The notes beneath the pieces were generated by a model. That model was not told where the DNA came from. It worked only from the letters and a program-made list of their open reading frames with translations, and did not search any database. This document shows, in pieces, positions 28,407-37,279 of a stretch of DNA of 64,000 nucleotides; the stretch's first letter is position 1, and each line of letters starts with the position of its first letter. Source of the DNA: Spirochaetota bacterium (GTDB lineage: Bacteria; Spirochaetota; Spirochaetia; Treponematales; UBA12059). The stretch spans positions 36,158 to 100,157 of the forward strand of contig JAPLSN010000011.1 in NCBI GenBank assembly GCA_026398615.1. The letters run 5' to 3'. Position numbers and translations under genes: made by a program.

Positions 28407-29840
28407 ATGGCAGACTTGACTGACAAGATCCGGCTGATCGCCGAGCAGGTGCTCGGGAGCCAGGATATACAGGCGCTGCTGAGGGGTGCCGAACCCGTCC
28501 CCGCCGCGCCCTCGAGGGCGGGCATTTTCCGCGATATCGACTCCGCGGTGGCCGCGGCGGCGGTGGCGCAGCGCGAGCTGGCCGCCCTGCCCCTCGAGAG
28601 ACGCAAGGCGATGATCGCGGCGATGCGCCGCGTCATCGCCTGGAACAACAGGGACCTGTCGGAAGCGGCGGTGGCCGAGACGGGCTTGGGGAACCTCGCG
28701 GACAAGCAGGCGAAGAACGCGCTCGCCGCGGAGAAGACGCCGGGGGTCGAGGACATCGAGCCGACGGCGAGGACCGACGAGCACGGGCTCACCCTCACCG
28801 AGCCGGCTCCCTGGGGGGTCATCGGCGCGATCACCCCCGTGACCAACCCGATCGCGACGATCGTCTGCAACGCGATCGGCATGATCGCCGCCGGCAATAG
28901 CGTCGTGTTCAACGTCCACCCCGGTGCCAAGGGTATTTCCTGCCGGCTGGTCGGCATGCTCAACGAGGCCATCATCTACGAAAGGGGGCCGCGCAACCTG
29001 CTGTGCGCGATCGCCGAACCCACGATCGAGAGCGCCGGCGAGCTGATGAGGCACCCCGGGATCGCGCTCCTCGTCGTCACGGGCGGACCGGCCGTCGTGA
29101 AGGCGGCGATGGGGAGCGGCAAGAAGGCGATCTGCGCGGGACCGGGCAATCCGCCCTGCGTGGTCGACGCTACCGCGGACATCCCCAAGGCGGGGAGGGA
29201 CATCGTCGCGGGCGCCAGCTTCGACCACAACGTGGTCTGCATCTGCGAAAAGGAAGTCCTCGCCGTGGACGCCATCGCCGACAGGCTCAAGGACGAGATG
29301 AGGAAGAACGGCGCATGGGAGCTCACCGGGGCGCAGATCGACGCCGTCACCAAGCTGGTGATCGCCGAGCCGGGCGGCCCCGACCGCGAGGGCGCCCCGA
29401 ACAAGGCCTGGGTCGGCAAGAGTCCGGTCGCGATCGCGCGGGCTGCCGGCATCGAGGTCCCCCCGGAGACGAGGCTCCTCCTGATGGAGGTGGGCCGCGA
29501 ACACCCGCTCGTGTGGACGGAGCAGCTCATGCCCGTCCTGCCCCTCGTGCGCATGAAGGACGTCGACGAGGCGATCGACTTCGCCGTGCTGGTGGAGCGG
29601 GGCTGCCGCCACTCCGCCATGATCCACTCGCACGACATCGTGAAGCTTTCGCGCATGGCCAAGGCCATGGACTGCTCGCTGTTCGTCAAGAACGGGCCCT
29701 GCTACGCCGGCCTCGGCCAAGGCGGGGCCGGGCACACGTCCTTCACGATCGCGAGCCCCACGGGCGAGGGCATCACGCGCGCCCGCACCTTCACGCGCGA
29801 GCGCAGGTGCACGCTCGTCGACTCGTTCCGGATCGTGTGA
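28407..29840 (+). CDS. CoA-acylating aldehyde dehydrogenase (PduP-like) with encapsulation peptide
   Basis: 477 residues from ATG 28407. The N-terminus DLTDKIRLIAEQVLGSQD is an amphipathic helix followed by a flexible AEPVPAAPS linker, the layout of a shell-targeting peptide. The catalytic domain has PWGVIGAITPVTNPIATIV, GAGNPPCV-type cofactor contacts (AGPGNPPCVVDA) and the active-site region SFDHNVVCICEKEV; the nucleophile is probably the first Cys of VCIC. It converts acetaldehyde plus CoA and NAD to acetyl-CoA and NADH. It sits between two pairs of vertex-protein genes and is the natural next step after DeoC. Confidence 0.92.
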   Translation: MADLTDKIRLIAEQVLGSQDIQALLRGAEPVPAAPSRAGIFRDIDSAVAAAAVAQRELAALPLERRKAMIAAMRRVIAWNNRDLSEAAVAETGLGNLADKQAKNALAAEKTPGVEDIEPTARTDEHGLTLTEPAPWGVIGAITPVTNPIATIVCNAIGMIAAGNSVVFNVHPGAKGISCRLVGMLNEAIIYERGPRNLLCAIAEPTIESAGELMRHPGIALLVVTGGPAVVKAAMGSGKKAICAGPGNPPCVVDATADIPKAGRDIVAGASFDHNVVCICEKEVLAVDAIADRLKDEMRKNGAWELTGAQIDAVTKLVIAEPGGPDREGAPNKAWVGKSPVAIARAAGIEVPPETRLLLMEVGREHPLVWTEQLMPVLPLVRMKDVDEAIDFAVLVERGCRHSAMIHSHDIVKLSRMAKAMDCSLFVKNGPCYAGLGQGGAGHTSFTIASPTGEGITRARTFTRERRCTLVDSFRIV

Positions 29841-29848
29841 GGGCTGCG

Positions 29849-30127
29849 ATGAAACTCGCGAAAGTCATAGGCAGGGTGGTCAGCACGAGGAAACTGCCCT
29901 GCTTCGAGGGCCTGAAGCTCCTGCTCGTGCAGCCGCTGGACCAGAAGCTCCAGGATTCGGGGCCCGCCATCGTGGCATGGGATACGGCAAGGGCGGGAGA
30001 GGGCGATCTCGTGTTCTTCGAGTCCGGCAAGGAAGCCGCCCAGGCCAACCCGAACGGCTGGTTCAATCCCGGCGACGCGGCCATCCTGGGCATCGTCGAC
30101 TCGGTCGACCGGGAGGAGATGCCATGA
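29849..30127 (+). CDS. Microcompartment vertex protein BMC-P, 3
   Basis: 92 residues from ATG 29849. MKLAKVIGRVVSTRKLPCF, LKLLLVQPLDQKLQDSG and ARAGEGDLVFFESGKEAA match the EutN/CcmL pentamer family. Nine-base spacing after the dehydrogenase and a four-base overlap with the next gene. Confidence 0.92.
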   Translation: MKLAKVIGRVVSTRKLPCFEGLKLLLVQPLDQKLQDSGPAIVAWDTARAGEGDLVFFESGKEAAQANPNGWFNPGDAAILGIVDSVDREEMP

Positions 30128-30405
30128 TGGCCGGCAAGGTGGTGGCCAAGGTCGTATCCACGGAGAAGCATGCGCATTACGTGGGATACAAGCTGCTCAT
30201 GGTCCAGCCGCTCGACGACGGTGGGAAGCCAAGCGGCAGGCCCCTGCTCGCCGTGGACGGCGTGCAGGCGGGCGTCGGCGACCTCGTACTCGTGGTGGAC
30301 GAAGGCGGTTCGGCCAGGAGCGTCGTCGGCGACGAGCAGGCCGTCACGATACGGACGGCGATCTGCGGGATCATCGACAGGATCGATATCGAGGTGGACG
30401 AGTGA
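30124..30405 (+). CDS. Microcompartment vertex protein BMC-P, 4
   Basis: 93 residues; the start is an ATGATG doublet at 30124-30129, so either methionine could be used. MAGKVVAKVVSTEKHAHYVG and VQAGVGDLVLVVDEGGSAR are family features. It overlaps both neighbours (the next gene starts GTG 30402 inside its stop), so the whole segment is tightly coupled. Confidence 0.92.
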   Translation: MMAGKVVAKVVSTEKHAHYVGYKLLMVQPLDDGGKPSGRPLLAVDGVQAGVGDLVLVVDEGGSARSVVGDEQAVTIRTAICGIIDRIDIEVDE

Positions 30406-30893
30406 GCGATCGAGATGACGGCGAATTCGCGGACCCGGTCCGCAGCGTCGCGATGGGGGCCGACCATGGCGCGGTCGCCCAGAAGGAAATGCTGGCGAGG
30501 TACCTCGGGCTCCTCGGGTATCTCGTCGTGGATGTCGGATGTTTCGGCACCGACAAGGCGGATTATCCCGATATCGCCGCGGCGGTCTGCCGCAAGGTCG
30601 TCTCGGGCGACTGCGAGCGCGGGATCGTCCTCGACGGAGCGGGCATCGGCTCCTGCATGGCCGCCAACAAGGTCAGGGGAATCAGGGCGGCGCTGTGCTA
30701 CGACCTCAGGACGGTCGTCAACAGCAGGGCGCACAACAACGCGAACGTGCTGACCCTCGGCGGCCCCATGCACGGACCCGACGCGCTCGCGGAAATGGCG
30801 CGGGTCTGGCTCGAGACGCGCTTCGAGGGCGGACGTCACATCGTGCGCATAAACAAGATGATGGCATTGGAGCGTGGAGGCTCGATCGACTGA
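30402..30893 (+). CDS. rpiB: RpiB/LacAB-family sugar-phosphate isomerase
   Basis: 163 residues from GTG 30402 overlapping the previous stop. The family entry [15 protein letters not shown] and the anion-binding segment [20 protein letters not shown] followed by [11 protein letters not shown] identify it. It should interconvert ribose-5-phosphate and ribulose-5-phosphate. Where E. coli RpiB has the catalytic base Cys66 in a CGTGIG context, this protein has DGAGIG: aspartate replaces the cysteine. Some RpiB enzymes use another acidic residue, so it may still be active or have another substrate. It has a short polar N-terminal extension but no helix like those of DeoC and the dehydrogenase. Confidence 0.85.
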   Translation: MSDRDDGEFADPVRSVAMGADHGAVAQKEMLARYLGLLGYLVVDVGCFGTDKADYPDIAAAVCRKVVSGDCERGIVLDGAGIGSCMAANKVRGIRAALCYDLRTVVNSRAHNNANVLTLGGPMHGPDALAEMARVWLETRFEGGRHIVRINKMMALERGGSID

Positions 30894-31693
30894 TGGACCA
30901 GAACCAGATCATCCAGAAGATAGTGGAGGAAGTCATGGCGAGGATGGTCGCCGTGCCGGGAGCGCAGGCGGCCGCACCGGTCCCGCCCGCCAAGCCGGCG
31001 GCCGGAGCCGGGGAAGGCTTGTTGCCCCCGGACCTGGCGAAGTACATCGACCATACGCTCCTCAAGCCCGATGCCACCGTGGAGCAGATAAACGTGCTCT
31101 GCGACGAAGCGGTGAAGTATCGCTTCTGGTCGGTGTGCGTGAATTCCTCGTGGGTGGAGTATTGCGCGCGAAAGCTCGGAGGAACTGGCGTGAAGGTGTG
31201 CGCGGTCGTCGGATTCCCCCTCGGCGCGATGGACAGCCGCTCCAAGGGTCTCGAGGCCCGGACCGCGGTGGCCAACGGCGCCGCGGAGATCGACATGGTC
31301 GTCAACATGGGCACGCTCAAGGCCAAGGACCTGAAGGCGGTCCGCGAGGACATGCTTGCGGTGCGCAGGGCTTGCAGGGCCGGGATCGTGCTCAAGGTCA
31401 TCATCGAGACCTGCCTCCTGACCGACGAGGAAAAGGTGCTCGCCTGCCAGATCGCCAAGGATATCGGCGCGGATTTCGTGAAGACCTCGACCGGGTTCAG
31501 CAAGAGCGGCGCCACGGTCGCTGACATAACGCTGATGCGCAGGACGGTCGGCCCCAAGATGGGAGTGAAGGCATCGGGAGGGGTAAAGAGTTTTGAGGAC
31601 GCCGTCCAGATGATACGTGCGGGAGCCACGCGGCTCGGGACGAGCTCGGGCGTCGCCATCGTGAGCGGGCAGGCGGGCTCCGCGGCCTATTGA
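30893..31693 (+). CDS. deoC: Deoxyribose-phosphate aldolase with encapsulation peptide
   Basis: 266 residues from ATG 30893, sharing one base with the rpiB stop. The first 19 residues ([19 protein letters not shown]) form an amphipathic helix, followed by an alanine/proline linker to about residue 42, then a normal DeoC. Catalytic residues are present: EIDMVVNMG (Asp102 equivalent), [10 protein letters not shown] (Schiff-base lysine) and GVKASGGV (Lys201 equivalent). It cleaves 2-deoxyribose-5-phosphate to acetaldehyde and glyceraldehyde-3-phosphate. The extension marks it as microcompartment cargo. Last gene of the operon; it converges on the second deoC. Confidence 0.95.
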   Translation: MDQNQIIQKIVEEVMARMVAVPGAQAAAPVPPAKPAAGAGEGLLPPDLAKYIDHTLLKPDATVEQINVLCDEAVKYRFWSVCVNSSWVEYCARKLGGTGVKVCAVVGFPLGAMDSRSKGLEARTAVANGAAEIDMVVNMGTLKAKDLKAVREDMLAVRRACRAGIVLKVIIETCLLTDEEKVLACQIAKDIGADFVKTSTGFSKSGATVADITLMRRTVGPKMGVKASGGVKSFEDAVQMIRAGATRLGTSSGVAIVSGQAGSAAY

Positions 31694-31746
31694 GCATCGC
31701 GTCGCCACACGTGGCTCCGCGCGGCCGGTGCCGACCGGATACCGCC

Positions 31747-32418
31747 CTATTCCGGAAGCTCTGAGACAATGCTGACGCCTGAACTCGCCCCAATCCGATC
31801 CGCGCCGGCGTCGAGCATCTGGAGGGCGTCGTGGTAGTTGCGCAAGCCCCCGGAGGCCTTGATCTTCATCCGGTTGCCGACGACCTTGCGCATGAGGCGG
31901 ACGTCGTCCACGCTGGCGCCGCCGGTGCCGAATCCCGTGCTCGTCTGCACGAAGCGCGCCCCGGCCTTGAGGGACGCCTCGCAGGCCTTCTCCTTCTCGG
32001 CGTCGGTGAGATAGCAGGTCTCGATGATCACCTTGACGGTCGCGTTCCCCGAGGCCTTGACGACCGACCGGATGTCGTCCTCGACGGCGCGCCAGTCGCC
32101 GGACTTGGCTGCCCCGACATTGATCACCATGTCGACTTCGCGGGCTCCCTGCTTCACCGCCAGCGCTGCCTCGGCCGCCTTCACCTCCGTGGCGTTGGCG
32201 CCGAGGGGGAAGCCGATGACGGTGCAGACCATCACCTTCGAACCTGCGAGCTCACGGGCGCAAAGCGGCACCCAGCAGGGATTGACGCAGACACCCGCGA
32301 AGCAGAACTTCCGCGCCTCGGCGCAGAGCTCGCGGATCTGCTGCTCGGTCGCGATGGTCTTGAGGGTCGTGTGATCGATCGTCGCCGCCAGTGCGTCCTT
32401 GGTCCATGCAGTGGGCAT
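31747..32418 (-). CDS. DeoC-family protein lacking the Schiff-base lysine
   Basis: 223 residues, standard DeoC length without N-terminal extension; GAGGAG precedes ATG 32418. The fold is intact: [42 protein letters not shown] (Asp102 equivalent) and KIKASGG (Lys201 equivalent). At the Schiff-base position the sequence is FVQTSTGFG: codon CAG (Gln) replaces AAG/AAA (Lys). Without that lysine the class I aldolase mechanism should fail, so it may bind sugar phosphates without cleaving them, act on something else, or be inactive. It is not in the microcompartment operon and faces it tail to tail across 53 bases. Confidence 0.88.
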   Translation of the reverse strand: MPTAWTKDALAATIDHTTLKTIATEQQIRELCAEARKFCFAGVCVNPCWVPLCARELAGSKVMVCTVIGFPLGANATEVKAAEAALAVKQGAREVDMVINVGAAKSGDWRAVEDDIRSVVKASGNATVKVIIETCYLTDAEKEKACEASLKAGARFVQTSTGFGTGGASVDDVRLMRKVVGNRMKIKASGGLRNYHDALQMLDAGADRIGASSGVSIVSELPE

Positions 32419-32465
32419 GTGTGACTCCTCTTTTTTACGGGCGCGCCCCGGACGGGGTGCACCTC

Positions 32466-32477
32466 TCCAGATCTGGA
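32466..32477. repeat. Perfect 12-base palindrome between deoC2 and the HD gene
   Basis: TCCAGATCTGGA lies in the 71-base gap downstream of the HD gene and upstream of deoC2. It could be an operator for deoC2 or part of a weak 3' hairpin. Confidence 0.3.
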
Positions 32478-32489
32478 AACAGCACTCTG

Positions 32490-33074
32490 CTAGAGCAGTT
32501 CGCGCCGCGTCTGGACCAGCTTCCGGAGCTCGTCGAGCATCCGCCTGTCCACCGACTCGGCGATGGGATAGATGAATCTTTCCGTCTCGTCCGTGTAGCG
32601 GACGATGAACTCCACGTCGGTAACGTATCCGATCGAGATCATGTTGCTGATCCTGTCCGCGGTCTTGAGCACCCTCGCCGAACGGGATCCGAAACGCCTG
32701 ATCCGTTCCAGGAATTCCGGTTTCGTCTCGACGGGACGGCGGGTCACCTCGAGCACCAGCTTGTAGACCTCCGCGGCTTCGTCGTCGATCTCGAGGATGG
32801 AACCCCGGTCCAGATCCGGCAGGTCCTCGACGATGTCGTGGATGAGGCTCGCCTTGAGCAGGACCGAGTCGATGTAGCCGTAGTCCATGAGTATGCCCAG
32901 GGTGTCGATCTGGTGGCGGAACATGTTGCCGCCGGATCTCCTGGGCTTGCCGATGAGCGCGGAGGCCAGCTGGATGTAGGGCGCCAGGTGCATCTCCCTG
33001 AGCTTGACCATGTCGTCGGGCTTCATGAGGAGAATGTCATCGCCGTGAGGCGCGTCGCCTTGGCTCTTGTCCAT
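32490..33074 (-). CDS. HD-domain protein, SpoT-like alarmone hydrolase type
   Basis: 194 residues from ATG 33074 (GGAG four bases upstream); an ATG at 33092 lacks a site. The metal-binding pattern of RelA/SpoT hydrolases is visible: [19 protein letters not shown] and KTADRISNM (compare KLADRLHNM of SpoT). There is no synthetase or TGS/ACT domain, so it would be a small stand-alone hydrolase of (p)ppGpp or of another nucleotide. It lies 52 bases downstream of valS in the same direction and may be co-transcribed. Confidence 0.75.
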   Translation of the reverse strand: MDKSQGDAPHGDDILLMKPDDMVKLREMHLAPYIQLASALIGKPRRSGGNMFRHQIDTLGILMDYGYIDSVLLKASLIHDIVEDLPDLDRGSILEIDDEAAEVYKLVLEVTRRPVETKPEFLERIRRFGSRSARVLKTADRISNMISIGYVTDVEFIVRYTDETERFIYPIAESVDRRMLDELRKLVQTRRELL

Positions 33075-33126
33075 GATGCTCCGTGTCGACATCCAGGCGG
33101 ACTGACAGCACCCGCCTGAACTCCTT

Positions 33127-35766
33127 TCAGGCCAGATCCCGGACGTATTGTTCGAGCTTGCCGATCCTGCGCTCGGCTTCGGCCAGCTTCTCGCGCTCCC
33201 CCCGTACGATCTCCTCGGGGGCCGACGCGGTAAAATTGCCGTTGGACAGTTTCGTCCTGAGTCGCTCGGCGAAGGAGCGTTCCTTTTCGGCGTCCTTGGA
33301 GAGCTTCGCGGCCAGTTCCTTCGCGTCGATGACGTCGCGCACGATCACCCAGGCTTCGAAGCCGTTCCCCACGAGCGCCACGGCGCCTTCCGGCTTGACG
33401 TCCGCCTTCTCCAGGCCGGGCGCGTTCGCGAGCAGGGCGACCAGGGCGCCGTTCTGGATTATGTACTCGGCGGCAGCGAAACCCGGTTCGAAACGGACGG
33501 CCACGCGCGCCTTCTTCTCCGGCGCCACGCCGAACTCGGAACGCAGGGTACGCACGAGCCGCACGAGCTCCTGCAGCGAGCCGAATTTCACCCCGAGTTC
33601 CGGGGCTTCCCGTTCCTTCGACGGTTCGGGGTACTTGCGGACGATGAGCCGCCCTCGCTTGTTCGGCAGCATCCCGTAGATCTCCTCGGTCACGAAGGGA
33701 AGCAGGGGATGCAGGAGGGCGAGCGTCTCCTCGAGCACGTCGAGGAGGATCGTGGCGGCGCGGTCCTTTTCGCGGCCGTCGTCCCCGCGGAAGGAAATCT
33801 TGGTCGCCTCGATGTACCAGTCGCAGAAGTCGTTCCAGAAGAATTCGTGCGCCGCCTGGGCCGCCTCGTTGAAGCGGTAGCCTTCCAGCGAGCCACGGCA
33901 GGCCGCGGCGGCGGCGTTCAGCCTGTGGAGGATCCAGCGGTCGACGTCGCTGTACCCGAGGGAACCCGCGGGGAGGAGTTCGCGTCCCTCGAGGTTGCCG
34001 AGGATGTAGCGGCTGGCGTTCCAGAGCTTGTTCGCGAACCTGGAGCCGAGCTTGAAGCTTTCCCTGTCGACGAGGACGTCCTGGCCAGAGGCGCAGTTGA
34101 AGGCAAGCGTGAACTTGAGGGCGTCGGCGCCGTATTCGTCCACGATCTCCAGCGGATCGAGGCCGTTCCCGAGGGACTTGGACATCTTCCTGCCCTGCTT
34201 GTCGCGGACGAGGCCGTGGATGCAGACGTCGCGGAAGGGGCTCTTCCCGGTGAATTCCATGCCTGCCATGATCATCCGCGCCACCCAGAAGAAGATGATG
34301 TCGTAGCCGGTCATGAGGGTCGACGTCGGGTAGAACTTCCGGAAATCGGCCGTGTCCTTCGGCCAGCCGAGGGTGCTGAACGGCCAGAGCCAGCTGGAGA
34401 ACCAGGTGTCCAGCACGTCCTCGTCCCGGCGGAGTTCCGTCGACCTGCACTTCGGGCAGATCACCGGATCATCGCGGTCCGCGATGACGTGGCCGCAGGA
34501 GTCGCAGTACCACACGGGAATGCGGTGACCCCACCAGAGCTGGCGGCTGATGCACCAGTCGCGGATGTTGGTGAGCCAGTGCTCGTAGGTGTGCTCCCAC
34601 TTCTTCGGGTAGAAGACCACGTCGCCGTCGCGCCAGGCCTTGAGGGCCTTTTCCGCGAGCGGCTTCATGCGCACGAACCACTGCTTCGAAAGGAAGGGCT
34701 CGATGGTCGTGCCGCAGCGGTAGCAGTGTCCCACCGCGTGCGCGTGCTCCCTGACCTCCTTGAGTAGGCCCGCGGCCTCGAGATCCGCCAGCACGGCTTC
34801 GCGTGCCGCAACCACCTTCATGCCCCGGTATTTCCCCGGGACATTGTCGTTGAGCGTGCCGTCGGGCGCGAGCACGTTGATCCGCTGAAGGCCGTGGCGG
34901 TTCCCTACCTCGAAGTCGTTCGCGTCGTGCGCCGGGGTGATCTTCACGATCCCGGTGCCGAAGGTCCGGTCCACATAGGAGTCGGCGATGACCGGTATGA
35001 GGCGATCGGTCAGGGGCAGCTTCACGCGTTCGCCGACGAGGGCGGCGTAACGCTCGTCGTCGGGATGCACGGCCACCGCCGTGTCCCCGAGGAGGGTTTC
35101 CGGACGGGTGGTGGCGATCTCGATGCGCCCCGAGCCGTCCGCCAGCTCGTACCAGATATGGTACATCTTGCCGTTCTCGTCCGCGTGCTCGACCTCGTCG
35201 TCGGAGAGGGCCGTACCGCAGGACGTGCACCAGTTCACGAGGTACTCGCCGCGGTAGACGAGGCCGCGCTCGTAGAGCATCACGAAGACGTCGCGCACCG
35301 CCCGGGAGAGCCCGTCGTCGAGGGTGAATCGCTCGCGGCTCCAATCCACGCTGGCCCCGATCCTCGCGAGCTGGTTCCGGATGAAGGCCTTGTGCTCTCT
35401 GGCCGTCTTCCAGGTTTCCTCGACGAACGATTCGCGCCCGAGTTCGTGGCGGCTCCTGCCTTCCTTGCGCAGGCGCCGTTCCACGACGTTCTGCGTGGCG
35501 ATCCCGGCGTGGTCCGTGCCCGGCACCCAGAGCGTGGGGCGGCCGAGCATGCGGTTGTAACGCACGGAGATGTCCTGAAGGCTGTTGTTGAGGCCGTGCC
35601 CCATGTGGAGCACGCCGGTCACGTTCGGAGGGGGGATGACGACGACGAAGGGCTGTTTCCCGGCTTCCCCGGCGGGCTCGAAGAGCCGCTCGGATTTCCA
35701 CATCGCGTAGATGCGGTCTTCGAAGCCTTTCGGGTCATAGGCCTTCGCCAGCTCGATCGCTTTCAC
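33127..35766 (-). CDS. valS: Valyl-tRNA synthetase
   Basis: 879 residues from GTG 35766 with GGAGGG upstream. Class I signatures: PPPNVTGVLHMGH (HIGH motif near residue 55) and GRKMSKSLGN near residue 525. The editing domain (TTRPETLLGDTAVAVHP) and the C-terminal coiled coil (ERERKLAEAERRIGK-type helix, ending YVRDL) are complete. The tRNA-selective AWPF-type region is WLWPFSTLGWP. Charges tRNA-Val, one of which is encoded at 57.2 kb. Confidence 0.97.
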   Translation of the reverse strand: MKAIELAKAYDPKGFEDRIYAMWKSERLFEPAGEAGKQPFVVVIPPPNVTGVLHMGHGLNNSLQDISVRYNRMLGRPTLWVPGTDHAGIATQNVVERRLRKEGRSRHELGRESFVEETWKTAREHKAFIRNQLARIGASVDWSRERFTLDDGLSRAVRDVFVMLYERGLVYRGEYLVNWCTSCGTALSDDEVEHADENGKMYHIWYELADGSGRIEIATTRPETLLGDTAVAVHPDDERYAALVGERVKLPLTDRLIPVIADSYVDRTFGTGIVKITPAHDANDFEVGNRHGLQRINVLAPDGTLNDNVPGKYRGMKVVAAREAVLADLEAAGLLKEVREHAHAVGHCYRCGTTIEPFLSKQWFVRMKPLAEKALKAWRDGDVVFYPKKWEHTYEHWLTNIRDWCISRQLWWGHRIPVWYCDSCGHVIADRDDPVICPKCRSTELRRDEDVLDTWFSSWLWPFSTLGWPKDTADFRKFYPTSTLMTGYDIIFFWVARMIMAGMEFTGKSPFRDVCIHGLVRDKQGRKMSKSLGNGLDPLEIVDEYGADALKFTLAFNCASGQDVLVDRESFKLGSRFANKLWNASRYILGNLEGRELLPAGSLGYSDVDRWILHRLNAAAAACRGSLEGYRFNEAAQAAHEFFWNDFCDWYIEATKISFRGDDGREKDRAATILLDVLEETLALLHPLLPFVTEEIYGMLPNKRGRLIVRKYPEPSKEREAPELGVKFGSLQELVRLVRTLRSEFGVAPEKKARVAVRFEPGFAAAEYIIQNGALVALLANAPGLEKADVKPEGAVALVGNGFEAWVIVRDVIDAKELAAKLSKDAEKERSFAERLRTKLSNGNFTASAPEEIVRGEREKLAEAERRIGKLEQYVRDLA

Positions 35767-35992
35767 CTGTACTACCCTCCGTCGGGGCTGACGCTCGGTC
35801 CGCCCCGGGCTCGGGGTGGATGTGACGCCGCCCCGTTTCCCCGCCGCCCCTCGTCATCGGGGAAACGGGTACCGGCAATCTACCAGAAAAGACGGTGCAA
35901 TGGCAAAGGGGAGCGGAGGGAAGCCGCTCCACTCCCCGGAACTCGCTGCCAGTCACCGTGACAAAACCGGATAATTCGTCTATCGTGTGCGC

Positions 35993-37279
35993 ATGGATCG
36001 AACCGACGTCCTCATCGTCGGCACGGGGCCCGCCGGCCTCGCCGCCGCCTTCGAAATCAGTTCGCGCGCGCCCAGGCTCACGGTGGCGATGATCGACCGG
36101 GAGAAATTCTCCACGGGCGGCCTGCGAAACGACTGTAAAATGAATTTCACCTACCCCATCGGATTCCCCGTGGACGTGTGGACGGAAGACCTCGCGAAAG
36201 CGTACCTCGCGCGCACAGAGGAGTTCCTCAAACCCCCGATCATGGACAGGAAAAACGTGTCCGTGTACGCCCGTCGGGCCGAGAAGATCGGCGTCAGGCT
36301 GCTCGAGATCCGCCAGGCCCACCTCGGTACGGACGGCGGCCTGGCACTCATCAAGGACCTCACCGCCGAACTCATGCGGCGCGGCGTGGCCATCTCGCTC
36401 GGGGAAAACCTCCTCGGGATCGACGCTGCCTCCCGGGTCGCGACCACCGACCGGCGCGAGCTGTCCTGGGGCGCCCTTGTCGTCGCTCCCGGGCGGAGCG
36501 GCTTTTCGTTCGTGCAGAGCCTCCTCACGACGCTCGGGGTGCCGTTCACCGACAACGTCGTGGACATCGGGGTGCGGGTGGAGACGAGGGAGGGAAACTA
36601 CCAGATCGTCAAGGATTACTACGACCCCAAGTTCATATTCCCCGAAAAGACGCGCACCTTCTGCACGAACTCGCGGACAGCCCGCGTGGTCCAGGAGAAA
36701 TACGTCACGGACGACGGACGCGCCTACTACAGCGTGAACGGCCACGCCTACGCGGACGAGAAGATGCGGAACGGGCTGGCGAATTTCGCCATGCTCAGGA
36801 CCGTGGAATTCACCGAGCCGCTCGCCTCGGGGCAGCGCTTCGCGGAAATGCTCGGGATCCAGGCGGCGCTCATGGGCGGGGGAAGGCCCATCATGCAGCG
36901 CATCGGCGATTTCCGCCTCGGCAAGCGCTCGAAGCTGTCCGGGTTCTCAGGCGACCTCTACGATTTCGAGCCCACGCTGGCTTCCGCCACGCCGGGGGAT
37001 ATCTCGCTCGCGGCGCCTTCGAAGATACTCCGGGCCATCTGGAAGTCGCTCAAGGCCCTCGACACGATCGTGCCGGGCGTCCTCCACCCGAGCACGATCA
37101 TGTACTACCCGGAGATCAAGCTCTACGCGAACCGGCCGACCTTCGCCGACGGAAGCTTCCGCGTCGCCGACCGGGTATGGATGATCGGCGATGGGGCAGG
37201 CACGAGCCGCGGGATCACCGCGGCGTGGTCCAGCGGGCTCCGGGCGGCCGACGGGATCATGGACGCGTTGCGCGACTGA
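35993..37279 (+). CDS. FAD-dependent oxidoreductase of unknown substrate
   Basis: 428 residues from ATG 35993; an in-frame GTG two codons upstream is possible and no strong ribosome-binding site is seen. The N-terminal dinucleotide-binding motif is VLIVGTGPAGLAAAFE, and a C-terminal FAD-contact stretch is VWMIGDGAGTSRGITAAWSSG. The middle resembles the HI0933/YtfL-like or BaiN-like 'FAD-dependent dehydrogenase' group seen in anaerobes. No partner gene adjoins it. Redox role only; substrate not predictable. Confidence 0.7.
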   Translation: MDRTDVLIVGTGPAGLAAAFEISSRAPRLTVAMIDREKFSTGGLRNDCKMNFTYPIGFPVDVWTEDLAKAYLARTEEFLKPPIMDRKNVSVYARRAEKIGVRLLEIRQAHLGTDGGLALIKDLTAELMRRGVAISLGENLLGIDAASRVATTDRRELSWGALVVAPGRSGFSFVQSLLTTLGVPFTDNVVDIGVRVETREGNYQIVKDYYDPKFIFPEKTRTFCTNSRTARVVQEKYVTDDGRAYYSVNGHAYADEKMRNGLANFAMLRTVEFTEPLASGQRFAEMLGIQAALMGGGRPIMQRIGDFRLGKRSKLSGFSGDLYDFEPTLASATPGDISLAAPSKILRAIWKSLKALDTIVPGVLHPSTIMYYPEIKLYANRPTFADGSFRVADRVWMIGDGAGTSRGITAAWSSGLRAADGIMDALRD

